In this document: positions 52,024 to 61,796 of the stretch, one piece after another
How the letters are laid out: every line of letters begins with the position of its first letter
How positions within the stretch are numbered: the first letter of the stretch is position 1
From: Melanopsichium pennsylvanicum
Lineage: Eukaryota; Basidiomycota; Ustilaginomycetes; Ustilaginales
Direction: 5' to 3'
DNA: 64,000 bases
NCBI GenBank assembly: GCA_900208305.1
Contig: OAPG01000019.1
Span: 490,605 to 554,604, forward strand
Notes under the pieces: generated by a model
What the model saw: the letters and a program-made list of their open reading frames with translations, nothing else
The model's database searches: none
What the model was told of the DNA's origin: nothing
Position numbers and translations under genes: made by a program

Positions 52024-55000
52024 ACCGCCTTCGCCATCACCTTGTATATGTCAAGATTGTTCATTATGTTTCTCTGCAGCTTCCGGTGCCTCAGTACTCG
52101 AGCTAGCAGGTACGGTCAACCACCATCCTGCTAGCATTCTCGCCGACACCGGCGCTGCATTGTCTATAGTTTCAGCTCCGTTTGTTTGCAAGTACTCGAT
52201 AACCACAAAACCCATAAAAAACAGAACCGTACACGGAGTGACCGGACATTCCCTCACGATCACGAGCGCTGCTGACGTCAACGTAGTCATAGGAGGACAA
52301 CACCTAGGGATGCTCAAGGTCGCTGTCGCTGACGCTAGCGACTACAATTTCATCCTGGGGTACGATGAACTACGACGCCTACAGCCAAGGGTCCATTGGG
52401 ATACTGGACAGCTCAATTTTGGAAAAACCAACGAGATCCGGTCAGACGCGGTCGTTCAAGGGATTTCACCGAAATCCGCCGAGACCGGCCGATCTGCCGA
52501 ATCTCGAGCAAACTTAGTAGTACATGGCTACGAGTTTGTCGACGCCAACGAGCTCGTTCAGGCGGCACTACGGGATGGCCCCATAGGGGTCATGCTAATC
52601 AGCGCTCCTCCGACGTCGCTCCCGTCGTTTGGCTTTGTCCCCACGGGAGGCGACAAAGGCATAGAGATGGAAACGACACTAGAAGAGCCTCCCACTGCCG
52701 TCGACATCCCAGCCCCGTACTACCCCCTCAAGGATGTATTCGACGAGGTCAAAGCGGACAAGCTTCCCCCTCACACAAAGCACGACTTGCACATCGAGCT
52801 ACTACCCAGTTCGACGCCACCTCAAGGTCCGCTATATCTCAAGGGCCCTAAGGAGATGGCCGAGCTGAGGAAGTACCTCGAAGAGAATCTCGAGAAAGGA
52901 TTCATTCGGCCCTCAAAGAGCCCGGCGCGATCACCCGTCCTTTTCGTGCCTAAGAAGGACGGCGGCCTGCGACTCTGCGTAGACTACCGCGGTCTCAACG
53001 AGGTCACGGTCAAGAACCAAGCTCCACTGCCTCTAATCGAGGAGCAGCTGTTCCTCCTACAAAAAGCAAAGATCTATACCAAGCTGGACCTAAAGGCAGC
53101 TTACAACTTGGTTAGGATCGCCGATGGGGACGAATGGAAAACCGCGTTTGGAACTCAACTCGGACTGTATGAGTATCTGGTCATGCCATTCGGATTGGCA
53201 AATGCGCCCGCGCACTTCCAATCGCTCATCAACACCATCTACCGCGACATCATTGGCGTATACGTGGTAGTATACCTTGACGACTTCCTGATCTTCAGCG
53301 ACAACGAGAAGGAACACATCGAGCACGTCAGGACGGTGCTCAGTAGGCTCAAGGTATGGCGGTTATTCGCCAAACTCTCAAAGTGCGTGTTCCATACCGA
53401 TACTGTTGAGTTCCTCGGCTACATCATCAAGCCGTCAGGTATCGAGATGGACCCCGACAAGATCAGGACTATCAAGGAATGGCCGATGCCGGAGTCTATA
53501 CACGACATCCAACGCTTCCTCGGGTTCGCCAACTTCTATCGCAGATTCATCTCTCACTTTGCACGTATAGCGAGACCGCTCACTTCCCTCGTTAAGCCCA
53601 CAGAGCGATTCAAGAAGTTCGACCTCCCTGACGACGCTCGCACTGCTTTCCACAAGCTGGTGGAAATGTTCACCACCGCTGGGGTTCTCAAACACTTCGA
53701 CTACCATCGTCCTACCCGGTTGGAAACGGACGCAAGCGACTTCGCTCTCGCTGGAGTACTCAAACAAGAGCACGACGGACAATGGCACCCGATAGCATTC
53801 TACTCGCGCAAGATGGCATCGGCGGAGAAGAACTACGAGATCCATGACAAGGAACTCCTCGCTGTTGTCGTCTGTCTCAACCACTGGCGGCACATGCTTG
53901 CAGGACTACCTAGTCAGCTCATTATTCTCACTGATCACGAGGCGCTCAAATACTTCAAGTCTCAGCGGAAGATCACAGGTCGGCAGGCTCGATGGTCAGT
54001 GTTACTCGCTGACTTCGACTTTGTACTCCAATACAGACCAGGAGATAAAGCGGGAGAGCCAGATGCGTTGACACGACGAAGTGATATGCAGCCGACCGCA
54101 GAAGAAGACCTACACAACGTCCGACAGCTGTTACCGGCACGAGTATTTGCCGAGGATTTCGAAAACCGCCGAGTGGACTCAACTCGGCGGATTTCACCAA
54201 AATTCGCCAAGAAAGAGCTACTCGCCGAATCTCAAATAAATATGCTAAAGCCAACAATGTCCAATATCGCGGAGGGAGGGCTGGTCCAACTCGTAAAGAC
54301 TTTCCAGCCGCTCGATGCCGAGCTCGCAGAGCTTCATCAGAAGCAACCTTTCGAAGTTAGACATGGCCTGTGGTATCGCGACGGTCGGCTAGTGGTGCCG
54401 CAAGTCACATTACCAGGTAAGAAAGGTCAACGCAACACTCGGAGTGCCGCCGAAGCAAAGGATCGCTCGCTCTCGGTGGAGCACCTGAGATACATGGTAA
54501 TGTCCCAATGCCACGACGGCGCTACCGCTGGCCATGCAGGTCGAGACGCCACCCTCGAGCTCACAAGGCGGCATTATTGGTGGCCGAATATGGCGGCATG
54601 GGTTGCTGACTATGTAGCAAGCTGCCCAGTGTGCGCTCGATATAAAGCACCGCGACACCGACCATATGGCCTTTTGCAGCCGCTGTCGACGCCGTCAAGA
54701 CCCTGGAATTCCATCTCAATGGATTTCATTGAAGGGTTACCTAAATCGGAGGGGTATGACTCGATCTTTGTAGTGGTCGACCGGTTGACCAAATATGCCA
54801 TCTTAACCCCGACGTACAAGACAATAACGTCAGAGCAGACGGCAAAGATGCTCAAAGACCAAGTTATGTCCCGTTTCGGGGTACCGGAGCACATTGTCTC
54901 AGACCGCGGCCGACAATTTGTCTCGGCGGCATGGAAAGAGTTCACCGACAAGCTGGTCATCCACCACTCGCTCAGCACAGCCTACCACCCACAGACGGAC

Positions 55001-55765
55001 GGGCAAACGGAGCGAGTCAATCAAGTTGTCGAGCAGTACCTCCGTATGTACTGCAACTACGAGCAGGACAACTGGGTAACCTGGCTGCCGATGGCCGAGT
55101 TTGTTTACAACAACACGGTCCACAGCAGCATAGGAGTCTCGCCTTTCTTTGCTTGCTACGGGTGGAATCCAAAATCACACCCCGATCTCCCAGAACAAGT
55201 CGGTGTGCTTGACCCCAAGAAAAAAGAGTTTGCCACCCGAAGAAAAGAATTTACGGAGTATCTACAGGAGCAAATCAGGTACGCTCAAATCCGAACCGTT
55301 GAGCAATATAACCGTAAACGGAAGGACATCGAGTTCAAAGTTGGAGACATGGTCTACGTCAACCGAAAGAACTGGAAGACAGCTCGACCCAGTCCCAAAC
55401 TCAACACAAGATTAGCAGGCCTGTTCCCCATCCTCGAACGAATCGGCAGAAGAGCATACCGGCTCCAACTCCCAGCAAGTTTGCGCGTACACAACGTTTT
55501 CCATGTCTCGATGCTCGAGCCTCAAAGGGCAAGCTCACTCCCACAGCGCTCCACACTCAAAGTCACGCCGCCCCTACCGGACAACACGCTAGAATTTGAG
55601 GTAGAGGCTATTGTGGGAAAGCGAAAACAGGGTAGGCAAGTACAGTACAAAGTCCAATGGCAGGGCTACCCCAAGGAGGCAGCCTCGTGGGAACCGACAG
55701 ACTGTCTCAACTGCCCAGACCTCATCCGGGAGTATGAGGAATCGGCGGGGGGACGGAGACACTAA
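52001..55765 (+). CDS. pol: R3 Pol: protease, RT, RNase H, integrase, chromodomain
   Basis: It is 1254 residues from the ATG at 52001, but the frame is open from the upstream heptamer, so a Gag-Pol fusion is the likely product. In order it has retropepsin (SILADTGAALSIV), RT (LFVPKKDGGLRLCVDYRGLN, TKLDLKAAYNLVRI, VVVYLDDFLIFS) and RNase H (LETDASDFALAGVL, IHDKELLAVV). Next come the integrase HHCC (HDGATAGHAGRD … CPVCARYKA) and the DDE core (SMDFIEGLPK, IVSDRGRQFVS, GQTERVNQVV). A GPF-like end and a chromodomain follow (FEVEAIVGKRKQGRQVQYKV, WQGYPKEAASWEPTD). All catalytic residues I can check are present, and no stop or frameshift is seen. Confidence 0.95.
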   Translation: MMACIALRPPSPSPCICQDCSLCFSAASGASVLELAGTVNHHPASILADTGAALSIVSAPFVCKYSITTKPIKNRTVHGVTGHSLTITSAADVNVVIGGQHLGMLKVAVADASDYNFILGYDELRRLQPRVHWDTGQLNFGKTNEIRSDAVVQGISPKSAETGRSAESRANLVVHGYEFVDANELVQAALRDGPIGVMLISAPPTSLPSFGFVPTGGDKGIEMETTLEEPPTAVDIPAPYYPLKDVFDEVKADKLPPHTKHDLHIELLPSSTPPQGPLYLKGPKEMAELRKYLEENLEKGFIRPSKSPARSPVLFVPKKDGGLRLCVDYRGLNEVTVKNQAPLPLIEEQLFLLQKAKIYTKLDLKAAYNLVRIADGDEWKTAFGTQLGLYEYLVMPFGLANAPAHFQSLINTIYRDIIGVYVVVYLDDFLIFSDNEKEHIEHVRTVLSRLKVWRLFAKLSKCVFHTDTVEFLGYIIKPSGIEMDPDKIRTIKEWPMPESIHDIQRFLGFANFYRRFISHFARIARPLTSLVKPTERFKKFDLPDDARTAFHKLVEMFTTAGVLKHFDYHRPTRLETDASDFALAGVLKQEHDGQWHPIAFYSRKMASAEKNYEIHDKELLAVVVCLNHWRHMLAGLPSQLIILTDHEALKYFKSQRKITGRQARWSVLLADFDFVLQYRPGDKAGEPDALTRRSDMQPTAEEDLHNVRQLLPARVFAEDFENRRVDSTRRISPKFAKKELLAESQINMLKPTMSNIAEGGLVQLVKTFQPLDAELAELHQKQPFEVRHGLWYRDGRLVVPQVTLPGKKGQRNTRSAAEAKDRSLSVEHLRYMVMSQCHDGATAGHAGRDATLELTRRHYWWPNMAAWVADYVASCPVCARYKAPRHRPYGLLQPLSTPSRPWNSISMDFIEGLPKSEGYDSIFVVVDRLTKYAILTPTYKTITSEQTAKMLKDQVMSRFGVPEHIVSDRGRQFVSAAWKEFTDKLVIHHSLSTAYHPQTDGQTERVNQVVEQYLRMYCNYEQDNWVTWLPMAEFVYNNTVHSSIGVSPFFACYGWNPKSHPDLPEQVGVLDPKKKEFATRRKEFTEYLQEQIRYAQIRTVEQYNRKRKDIEFKVGDMVYVNRKNWKTARPSPKLNTRLAGLFPILERIGRRAYRLQLPASLRVHNVFHVSMLEPQRASSLPQRSTLKVTPPLPDNTLEFEVEAIVGKRKQGRQVQYKVQWQGYPKEAASWEPTDCLNCPDLIREYEESAGGRRH

Positions 55766-56188
55766 GCTGAAGAGGATCTTGCAAGCCGCAATGCATGCCA
55801 TCACAGGAGAGTAAGATGGTGAGAAGCTCGACAACGATGTCGAGCGGCAAAGGTAGAAGGTTGCAGGAATCGAGATCCGGACAATGACCCCAACTCAGGG
55901 AATTTCCACAAAATCCGCCAAGTACTGCACAATTCAACGGATCTCAGAAAAAATTAAAATAAAAAAAAAATTGCGGGGTAACGAGAACCTAAAAAGGCAC
56001 GAAATCCGCCGAGGAATGCATGATCCAAAGGATCTCAGGCCTTAACGGGCGATGCGAGTTGACAAGTATATTCCTCAGAGTCGTCGCACCTGTTGCACAC
56101 CGAAAGTCACGCAATCAAGCTCACACTAAGTTCAATGGGTAACGAGGCACTGCCATTGCAACAAGTCGACACAGCCAGCGGGCACAGA

Positions 56189-57336
56189 CTACTCCGCAGA
56201 CTCGGGGGCTAACGAAGGCCCAGGTACCGAAGGAGGCTCGATATCCTCGAAGGGCGAGCACATGGACCGCAGTCGCCGCTGACGATCAAAGTATTCCTCG
56301 ATCGTCGTCAGTACCGGCACGCGCCGACCGCGAGGCGAGGCAGACCAAATGATACGCATTGCGTGCGCCCAGTTCGGGTCTGCCACACCATCCGAGTCAC
56401 AGTCGAGGCCACGTACCTCTCCCAACCCTCGACCCCCCGCTCCCGTGACGTGAGCTCGCTCGACGCCACGCTCGCCTCGATGCAGATGGCTAGGAGGGGC
56501 GTCACCAGCGTATACCATTGTTGGCAACGCCCTCTCGGTTTGCACGCACTTCTTGTGGCCGCCCAGATGGCAATGCACACAAGCGCGCGGAGTTCGGCCC
56601 TTGCCACCGGCAGAAAGCACGTCAGCAAAGGCCGACGGGAAACAACTGGGACGAAACAAAAAAAAGGGAAGAACCAGAGTCAGCAGTGAGTATCGAACGT
56701 TGAAGGGGGCAGTGGTACTTATGGTATACCAAGCTTGGCGCAGCGGGCGCATTGCCAGCTCGGCCAAGGCATGCAGCCTTCGGTTAGCCGAAGGAGAACC
56801 AGACGATGCAGTCAACCGGCCGTCACGGAACCCTCCGATACCACCCAAGTGGGGGGCCAGGCCTCGCACGCCACGAACACCAGCAACACCGGAGCAATAA
56901 GCGACTCCGCCCACAGCGCAACCTCGAGGTAGTTGGGCACATGAGGCCCAACGAGCGGAGCGACAGGTTCCTCCCCGACCTCGCTAATCCTCCCTACGAC
57001 CGACTCCTCCACCTCCATCGCCTCCAGCCGCTCTTCCTCCTCCTCCGCAACATCGTTTCCCAAAAACAGCGGTTCCAGTGGCCGCGGCGTCGACCGCAAC
57101 GCGACAAGCTGCTCGGCAGCCACAATTTCGATGGGCTGCTCGCCAGCAGCAGGGGACGACGAAGCTGTGGCCTCGAGGCCGACAGCCGAAGGTGTTGTCA
57201 CTGCCCAAGTGGCAGGATTTTGGTTGCGAAGCCTGGCGCTACGGCGCACAGGCTCTTCTGCCCTGAGGGCAGGCAGTCGTGTCGACGCTGGTCGCGATGA
57301 CGCAGCGGAAGGGGCATTATTCGAGTGGTTCGACAT
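56189..57336 (-). CDS. R3 antisense ORF region, possibly a spliced gene
   Basis: On the minus strand an ATG at 57336 opens 174 codons to 56812 (MSNHSNNAPSAASS…, RRSARLRNQN, an acidic EEEEERLEAMEVEE stretch). A second frame is open to 56189 and contains RACVHCHLGGHKKCVQ and an end rich in Arg and acidic residues. A plausible intron separates upstream from downstream coding (donor GTATACC near 56731, branch-like CTGAC, acceptor CCCAG near 56646). I could not find a splice joining the first ORF to the second, so the model is incomplete or the gene is damaged. A TTAAATA lies about 60 bp upstream of the ATG (57397-57403). Position and orientation mirror the R1 antisense gene. Confidence 0.45.
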
Positions 57337-57438
57337 CTTGACGGTTTAGAAGGTGCTGTTGGTGGAAGAACAAGTCGGGGGAACACCCGCCGACCCTATT
57401 TAAGCCTCAACAGAGCTCGGCTCTCGAAGGGGGGGTAG

Positions 57439-58449
57439 TGTCACGGGAGTGGGTCCCAAGGAAGAGGTCTGCGCAGACCAGAGATGTTGAATCGGCTGAG
57501 ATCCGGTGGGAGAGCATGTCTCGACGGATCTCAGGGAGATCTGGTGGATATTGGTGGGCTCATGGGATTTAAGGTTAGCGCAGGACCGAGAAGTTGAATC
57601 GGACGAAATCCGGTGAGAGAGCAGGTCTCAACGGATCTCACGGGAATTCGGCGAGTGGCAGTGACTCGCCGGATATCGAAGGTATCGATGGCAAGGGGAG
57701 CATCTGCGATGGCGGCGACCAACGCCACGCCGGAACGACACGTGGGCCAATCGACGCCCAGGGGGCAACGGAGAGGGAGCACGCGGGCGTGCTCAGAAGC
57801 ACCCTGCCGAAGGACTAGGGGGCGGTCTTATCGTGCGGGGGTCCAATCTCGACGCACGCAGGTCGTACAGTACCGATGGACCTCGCACACGATACATATA
57901 TATAAATACTCTGTTCCCCGCTATCGGATGAGCGGAAGCTCATCCACTCTATCTTATATCTCAGTCACACATAGTTATCAGTACGTCGTACTTACCATAC
58001 TCTTCACACGTCGCACATCGCAATACCATTTATTGCGATCCATATAGTCTGTGTCCCCGTCGGTGAACGGAGAACAACGTATAGACGTCGTTGACACCAC
58101 AATCGACGCTGTAGCACCTCAACTACAGGCGGAACCTCAACTGCGGGCCTGGCACCACAACCAGTCCCTCATAACTCCACCGGCAACGACGGCTGAGGTC
58201 CAACCCAGCCATCAGCAGTATCCCGTCGACGTCGTGACACTCACGTCGACCGAATACCCCGTCCGAGCTTGCCGCGTTACCTCTGTACGGAGTGTCACCA
58301 GCGGTCAGCCGATATCCATCGAGAGATCGCCACTCGCAGGATTCTCTTCGATATCCGTTGAGGCCAAGCTTAACCGCCGGAATTCACTGAAATCCGGCGA
58401 GTCGCGCTTTCTCACAGGAATTCGGATCTCTGGCACGCGACCGCTGACA
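57439..58449 (+). repeat. R3 3' LTR
   Basis: 1011 bp, TGTCACGGGAGTGGG … CGCGACCGCTGACA. It differs from the 5' LTR at four sites, each a CpG in one copy and TpG or CpA in the other. Confidence 0.93.
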
Positions 58450-59043
58450 CAGGTCCTCCTCAGTGGAGACCAGCTGTCGCCGGCTGACCAAGTTGTGGAG
58501 TTTGTTCCTTTTGAGTTTGGGGTTGGAGGGCACCGTGACGGTGTGGGGGACCCAGAGGTCCCACGTACGGAGGGTATAGTTTGGCTCCGGCCTGGCGGCC
58601 TCGATCCAATCCATACCCAACAGCACGTCGTGGGAGGTCATGGGGGTGATGAAGAGTTGGTGGCGTGAGGTGATGCAGTGGTTGTTGATGATGATATCCA
58701 CCGCCGCGTGGCGACTGATGGCGGCCGACATGCCCTGGAGGAATGTGGCGTGGACGGATTTACGGAGGGAGTGGGTAGGAATGTTGGCCGTTGCGACCAT
58801 TTTGGGAGTAATGAAAGAGGCGGTGGCGCCGGTATCGAGCAAGGCGAGGCCTTGCGTGTCGCTGACGCTTACCAAGCATTTGTAGGTTGGTAAGGTAGGG
58901 TGTCGATGGATCCGGAGAACGGATCCCTCTTGCTCCACGACGGGAGTGTCGGTCCGGTGGGCTGCCCAGAATGCTGCGGCGAGCACCCGGAGCTGGCTTA
59001 GGTTGTCGATGGGTTCGGACCGAAGGAACCCATCGACCCTTAG
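58450..59043 (-). CDS. R1 pol, N-terminal piece: protease
   Basis: The -1 frame relative to R1 gag, open from the slippery heptamer at 59043-59049. It encodes a retropepsin with LALLDTGATASFITPKMV and a downstream VLLGMDWI flap-region block. The R3 insertion at 58450 cuts it shortly after the protease domain. Merging one TSD copy with the sequence left of 49583 continues the same frame into RT. Confidence 0.88.
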
Positions 59044-59049
59044 TTTCCC
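59005..59049 (-). promoter_or_regulatory. R1 -1 frameshift cassette: GGGAAAC plus perfect hairpin
   Basis: On the minus strand GGGAAAC (59049-59043) is read G GGA AAC in gag and is followed at once by the TAA stop. After a 5-nt spacer (TAAGG), GTCGATGGGTTC (59037-59026) pairs perfectly with GAACCCATCGAC (59016-59005) across a 9-nt loop, CTTCGGTCC. The -1 frame runs open through the stop into protease. This matches the X XXY YYZ rule for -1 frameshifting. Confidence 0.87.
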
Positions 59050-60275
59050 TCCGGGGGATCCTCTGAGTCCGATAGGTCACTGTCGGGGTTGGAGGCTGAC
59101 CCGTCATCCATGGGGTTGACGAGTATAGTCCCGGAATCGTTGTCGAATGAAATAGCATGTGCCCGGAGAGTTTGTGTTTGGGGCGCCTTTGGGCAGTCAC
59201 GGGCCAAATGGTCGCTGCCACCGCAGCCGAAGCACTGCCCGTTGGTCCGTTGGTGCTGGCGGAGGCGTTCCGCCGCATCACGCGTAGGGTCCTTGGCCGG
59301 TAGTGGAGGTCGTTCCATTTTGCAGGGTCCCTCCGGGGGCTCTCGTTTGGCTGTCACGGCTGGGAGGGGCGGTCGGTGTCGCAGCTGTGACTCCGTGGGT
59401 CTTGTTGTGGCCTCCTGTATCACCTGCATCCGGCGCTCCGTGACCATGGCGGCGTTGATGAAGTCACGGATGTCGGTCATCGGCACGTGGGTGAGCTTTT
59501 CCCGTAGGCGCGGCCGGAGGCTTTGTTCGAACAGCATCAACGCCTGCTGCTGGTCGGTCAGGTGCGATTTGGCCGTCAGCGACATGAACTCCGCCGCGTG
59601 CTCCGATACTGATCCCTTCTGGCGGAGGGCATTCAGTTGGAGGCGTGCGGTGTAGCTGGGGTCGGGATTGCCATGGACGCGACGGAGGTCGGCGCAGAAG
59701 GCCCTCCAGGAGCTCATCCAGGGCGGATCCTCCCCCTCCTGTTGTTGCACATTGCGAATGCGGGTTCGTGGTTTGCCCGTCATGTTGCCGATGGCAAACA
59801 TGATGCGACGGGCATCCGTCGGAAACTTGGAGGGATTAGCCTCGAAGTTGAGTTTGCATTGATCCAAGAAGTCCTCCAGTTTGTCTTGGCTGCCGTCCCA
59901 TTCCGGAGCCTGGAGTTGAATCTCTGGCTCGCGGGGCGCGGCCTCCACGTAGACGGGGGCTACGGTTGGCGGGGGAACCTGGGCAGCGGTTGCTCCTTGG
60001 TAGTGCTGGGAAGACTCCGGTCTAGGTTGATCCTCCCTGGGGAAGAAGGCGGCCTCTAACAGAGCGGTAATGCGCCGCTGTTGTTCAGAGGTTTCACGCA
60101 GAAGCGCCAGGATATCCACTTGCCCTTGGACCAAGGTGGTCAGGGCGGCGGGCGGTTCGCCCGAGGGTGCAACGACGCTGGCGGGCTTGTCTCCGCTGGG
60201 GGAGATGGTGGGAGCGTCTCCCTCCGCTTGGGGGGAGGCGTCCGTTTGGTTTTGTCGGTTGGAGCGTGTACTCAT
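59040..60275 (-). CDS. gag: R1 Gag
   Basis: 411 residues from the ATG at 60275 (MSTRSNRQNQTDASPQAEG), 40 nt inside the 5' LTR. A disordered N-terminus and short coiled coil come first. A retrotransposon-gag core lies at about 130-290 (QDKLEDFLDQCKLNFEANP, PMTDIRDFINAAMVTE). A CCHC knuckle follows (CFGCGGSDHLARDC), then an acidic C-terminus ending SEDPPEGN. It is uninterrupted. The stop directly abuts the slippery site. Confidence 0.93.
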   Translation of the reverse strand: MSTRSNRQNQTDASPQAEGDAPTISPSGDKPASVVAPSGEPPAALTTLVQGQVDILALLRETSEQQRRITALLEAAFFPREDQPRPESSQHYQGATAAQVPPPTVAPVYVEAAPREPEIQLQAPEWDGSQDKLEDFLDQCKLNFEANPSKFPTDARRIMFAIGNMTGKPRTRIRNVQQQEGEDPPWMSSWRAFCADLRRVHGNPDPSYTARLQLNALRQKGSVSEHAAEFMSLTAKSHLTDQQQALMLFEQSLRPRLREKLTHVPMTDIRDFINAAMVTERRMQVIQEATTRPTESQLRHRPPLPAVTAKREPPEGPCKMERPPLPAKDPTRDAAERLRQHQRTNGQCFGCGGSDHLARDCPKAPQTQTLRAHAISFDNDSGTILVNPMDDGSASNPDSDLSDSEDPPEGN

Positions 60276-60314
60276 CTTGGTTACGACGTCGTCCTGTGGG
60301 GAGGTTGCATGTAA

Positions 60315-60746
60315 TGTTAAGGCTGTAGGGTCTAGATACCGCGGGCGGCTACAGCCGGGATGGAGTCTACGGGTACGGAGAGGTCGTAGGCGTGGGCGAC
60401 ACAGGCGGTCGGGGGTCAGAGCACACTACTGCGTTGCTATAGAGCTAACTAAGTAATACATGCGACGAGGTCCGGAGGCAACCTCATGTCAGGCGGGGGG
60501 CGGGGTGGTAAGGTACAGGAGCTATCGGTCACTTCCCACCGCGGCGTTACAATGTTAGGTTGCCGACGGTTGTATTCTACGTATGGAGGGGCCAGCCGCG
60601 GTTGGGCGGTAGGAGGATCATGTCAGGCCAACCGCTCCACTGCGAGGGGTCCGGAGAGGGTCGGTCGGGGCCCGATCACGACGATCGCTCAATCGGGAGG
60701 GGGGCCGAGCACCCCCTCTTTGGACTCCGGTTGGTAGGCACTAACA
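60315..60746 (-). repeat. R1 5' LTR (right end)
   Basis: 432 bp with TG...CA ends, followed by the TSD TCAGC at 60747-60751. It drives the minus-strand gag-pol. Confidence 0.93.
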
Positions 60747-60890
60747 TCAGCTTGGTACTGTTCTATTGGATCACAAAGAAAACTGCATAGAAGTGCACAT
60801 TTCATTAGACCTCATATTAAGTTGCAATAGGACCACTGGTTTCATTATATCTTGAACCAGTATTTGGGTTTGGCACACTGGTCCCTGACA
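60747..60890 (+). repeat. Right part of the family C LTR holding R1
   Basis: It starts with the TSD, continues the family-C block AGCTTGGTACTGTTCTATTG, and ends with the terminus GGCACACTGGTCCCTGACA at 60890. Confidence 0.75.
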
Positions 60891-61796
60891 TTCCCCAAGT
60901 CCAGAACAAGTTGGACTGTCTTGCTTGTACTTCAGTGTCATGTGGAATGGATACACCAGCTATGGTTCTAGCTGGTGTAGTGGTTTTACTGCTCATTATG
61001 TCTTGGTTGAGTTCCCCAATTGCCAATCCCTGACACCTGTCCGCAATGCCCCACTTGATTGAACCTGCTGCACCCCACAGCAGATTATCACCAGTTTGGA
61101 TGAAGAAACAATCATCAAGCAGATTGACAATCCTCAAAACCAATGCAGGGGCTTTAACTTCATCCTTTGCGCTCATGCACCACAAACCACATTTGATTGC
61201 ACTGCATTCCAGCTGGATGCCAGCAGACCAGCATAGATGTTCCAAGAGCCACCCATGGCCAGTTGGCACAGCAGGAATGCCAAGCACTTGACTTCTCCTA
61301 ACAGGCAGCCAAGGCCTTACTGCCACCCACATTCAACCATGCCTCCAATGCTGGCCCTTACTGGTATGCAGCCCAACACTAGTTGGCAGCTTGGCATCTT
61401 TGCTGCAAGAGCAAATGTTGCTCAAGCTCCTTGTCTGAGTCAACTACCCTCTGCCCTCCTCACAATAAACCTGCCTTTTTAGCTGCCTCTGGCCCTGCCT
61501 TAACCTGACCATTTTTTACCAGGACCCAACTCTTTCTCAGATACAATTTTAGTTTTTGTCAATAGTCCACACCACCTGCAAGGGCCTTGAAGGCCTGGGA
61601 TGGCATATGAAAAAAAAAGAGAAAAAAAAGAGAAAAAAAAGACACTGCCAGCATGTGGCTGTGGTGCTTTGCTCATCTTCCAATAAAAATAGATGTTTCC
61701 TGGTCCAACATCGGATGCCATGCTTTTCTTCTCGCGTCGAGCCTTATTACCCGCATTCACCATATCGTACCACCAAAGCTTCCTCTTCGGGCAACG
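60891..61796. other. Unassigned interval with a minus-strand open frame
   Basis: A minus-strand frame is open over 60817-61332, partly inside the C LTR. The translation (for example GHGWLLEHLCWSAGIQLE) is not recognised and the start is not convincing, so no gene is called. An A-rich run with AGAAAAAAAA units lies at about 61608-61641. Confidence 0.4.

Larger units (their letters stand above)
49583..58449 (+). mobile_element. R3: intact-looking Ty3/gypsy chromovirus
   Basis: It is 8867 bp, with LTRs at 49583-50593 and 57439-58449 (1011 bp each). The TSD CAGGT is at 49578-49582 and 58450-58454. By eye the LTRs differ at four positions, about 0.4 percent, making R3 younger than R1. Gag and a full-length Pol are uninterrupted on the plus strand, with candidate antisense ORFs between pol and the 3' LTR. 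A polypurine tract GAAGGGGGGGTAG directly precedes the 3' LTR. It is the best candidate for a recently active element in the window. Confidence 0.95.
36770..60746 (-). mobile_element. R1: Ty3/gypsy chromovirus, full length, split by R2 and R3
   Basis: Its LTRs lie at 36770-37201 and 60315-60746, 432 bp each. The TSD TCAGC is at 36765-36769 and 60747-60751. Coding is on the minus strand: gag (59040-60275), then protease, RT/RNase H, integrase and chromodomain in three separated pieces. An antisense spliced gene lies before the 3' LTR. Subtracting R2 and R3 with one TSD copy each leaves about 7.6 kb. A purine-rich tract (GGGGGG then TAA on the minus strand) directly precedes the 3' LTR. The two LTRs differ at eight positions, about 1.9 percent. 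The site it entered is an old family-C LTR. Confidence 0.93.
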
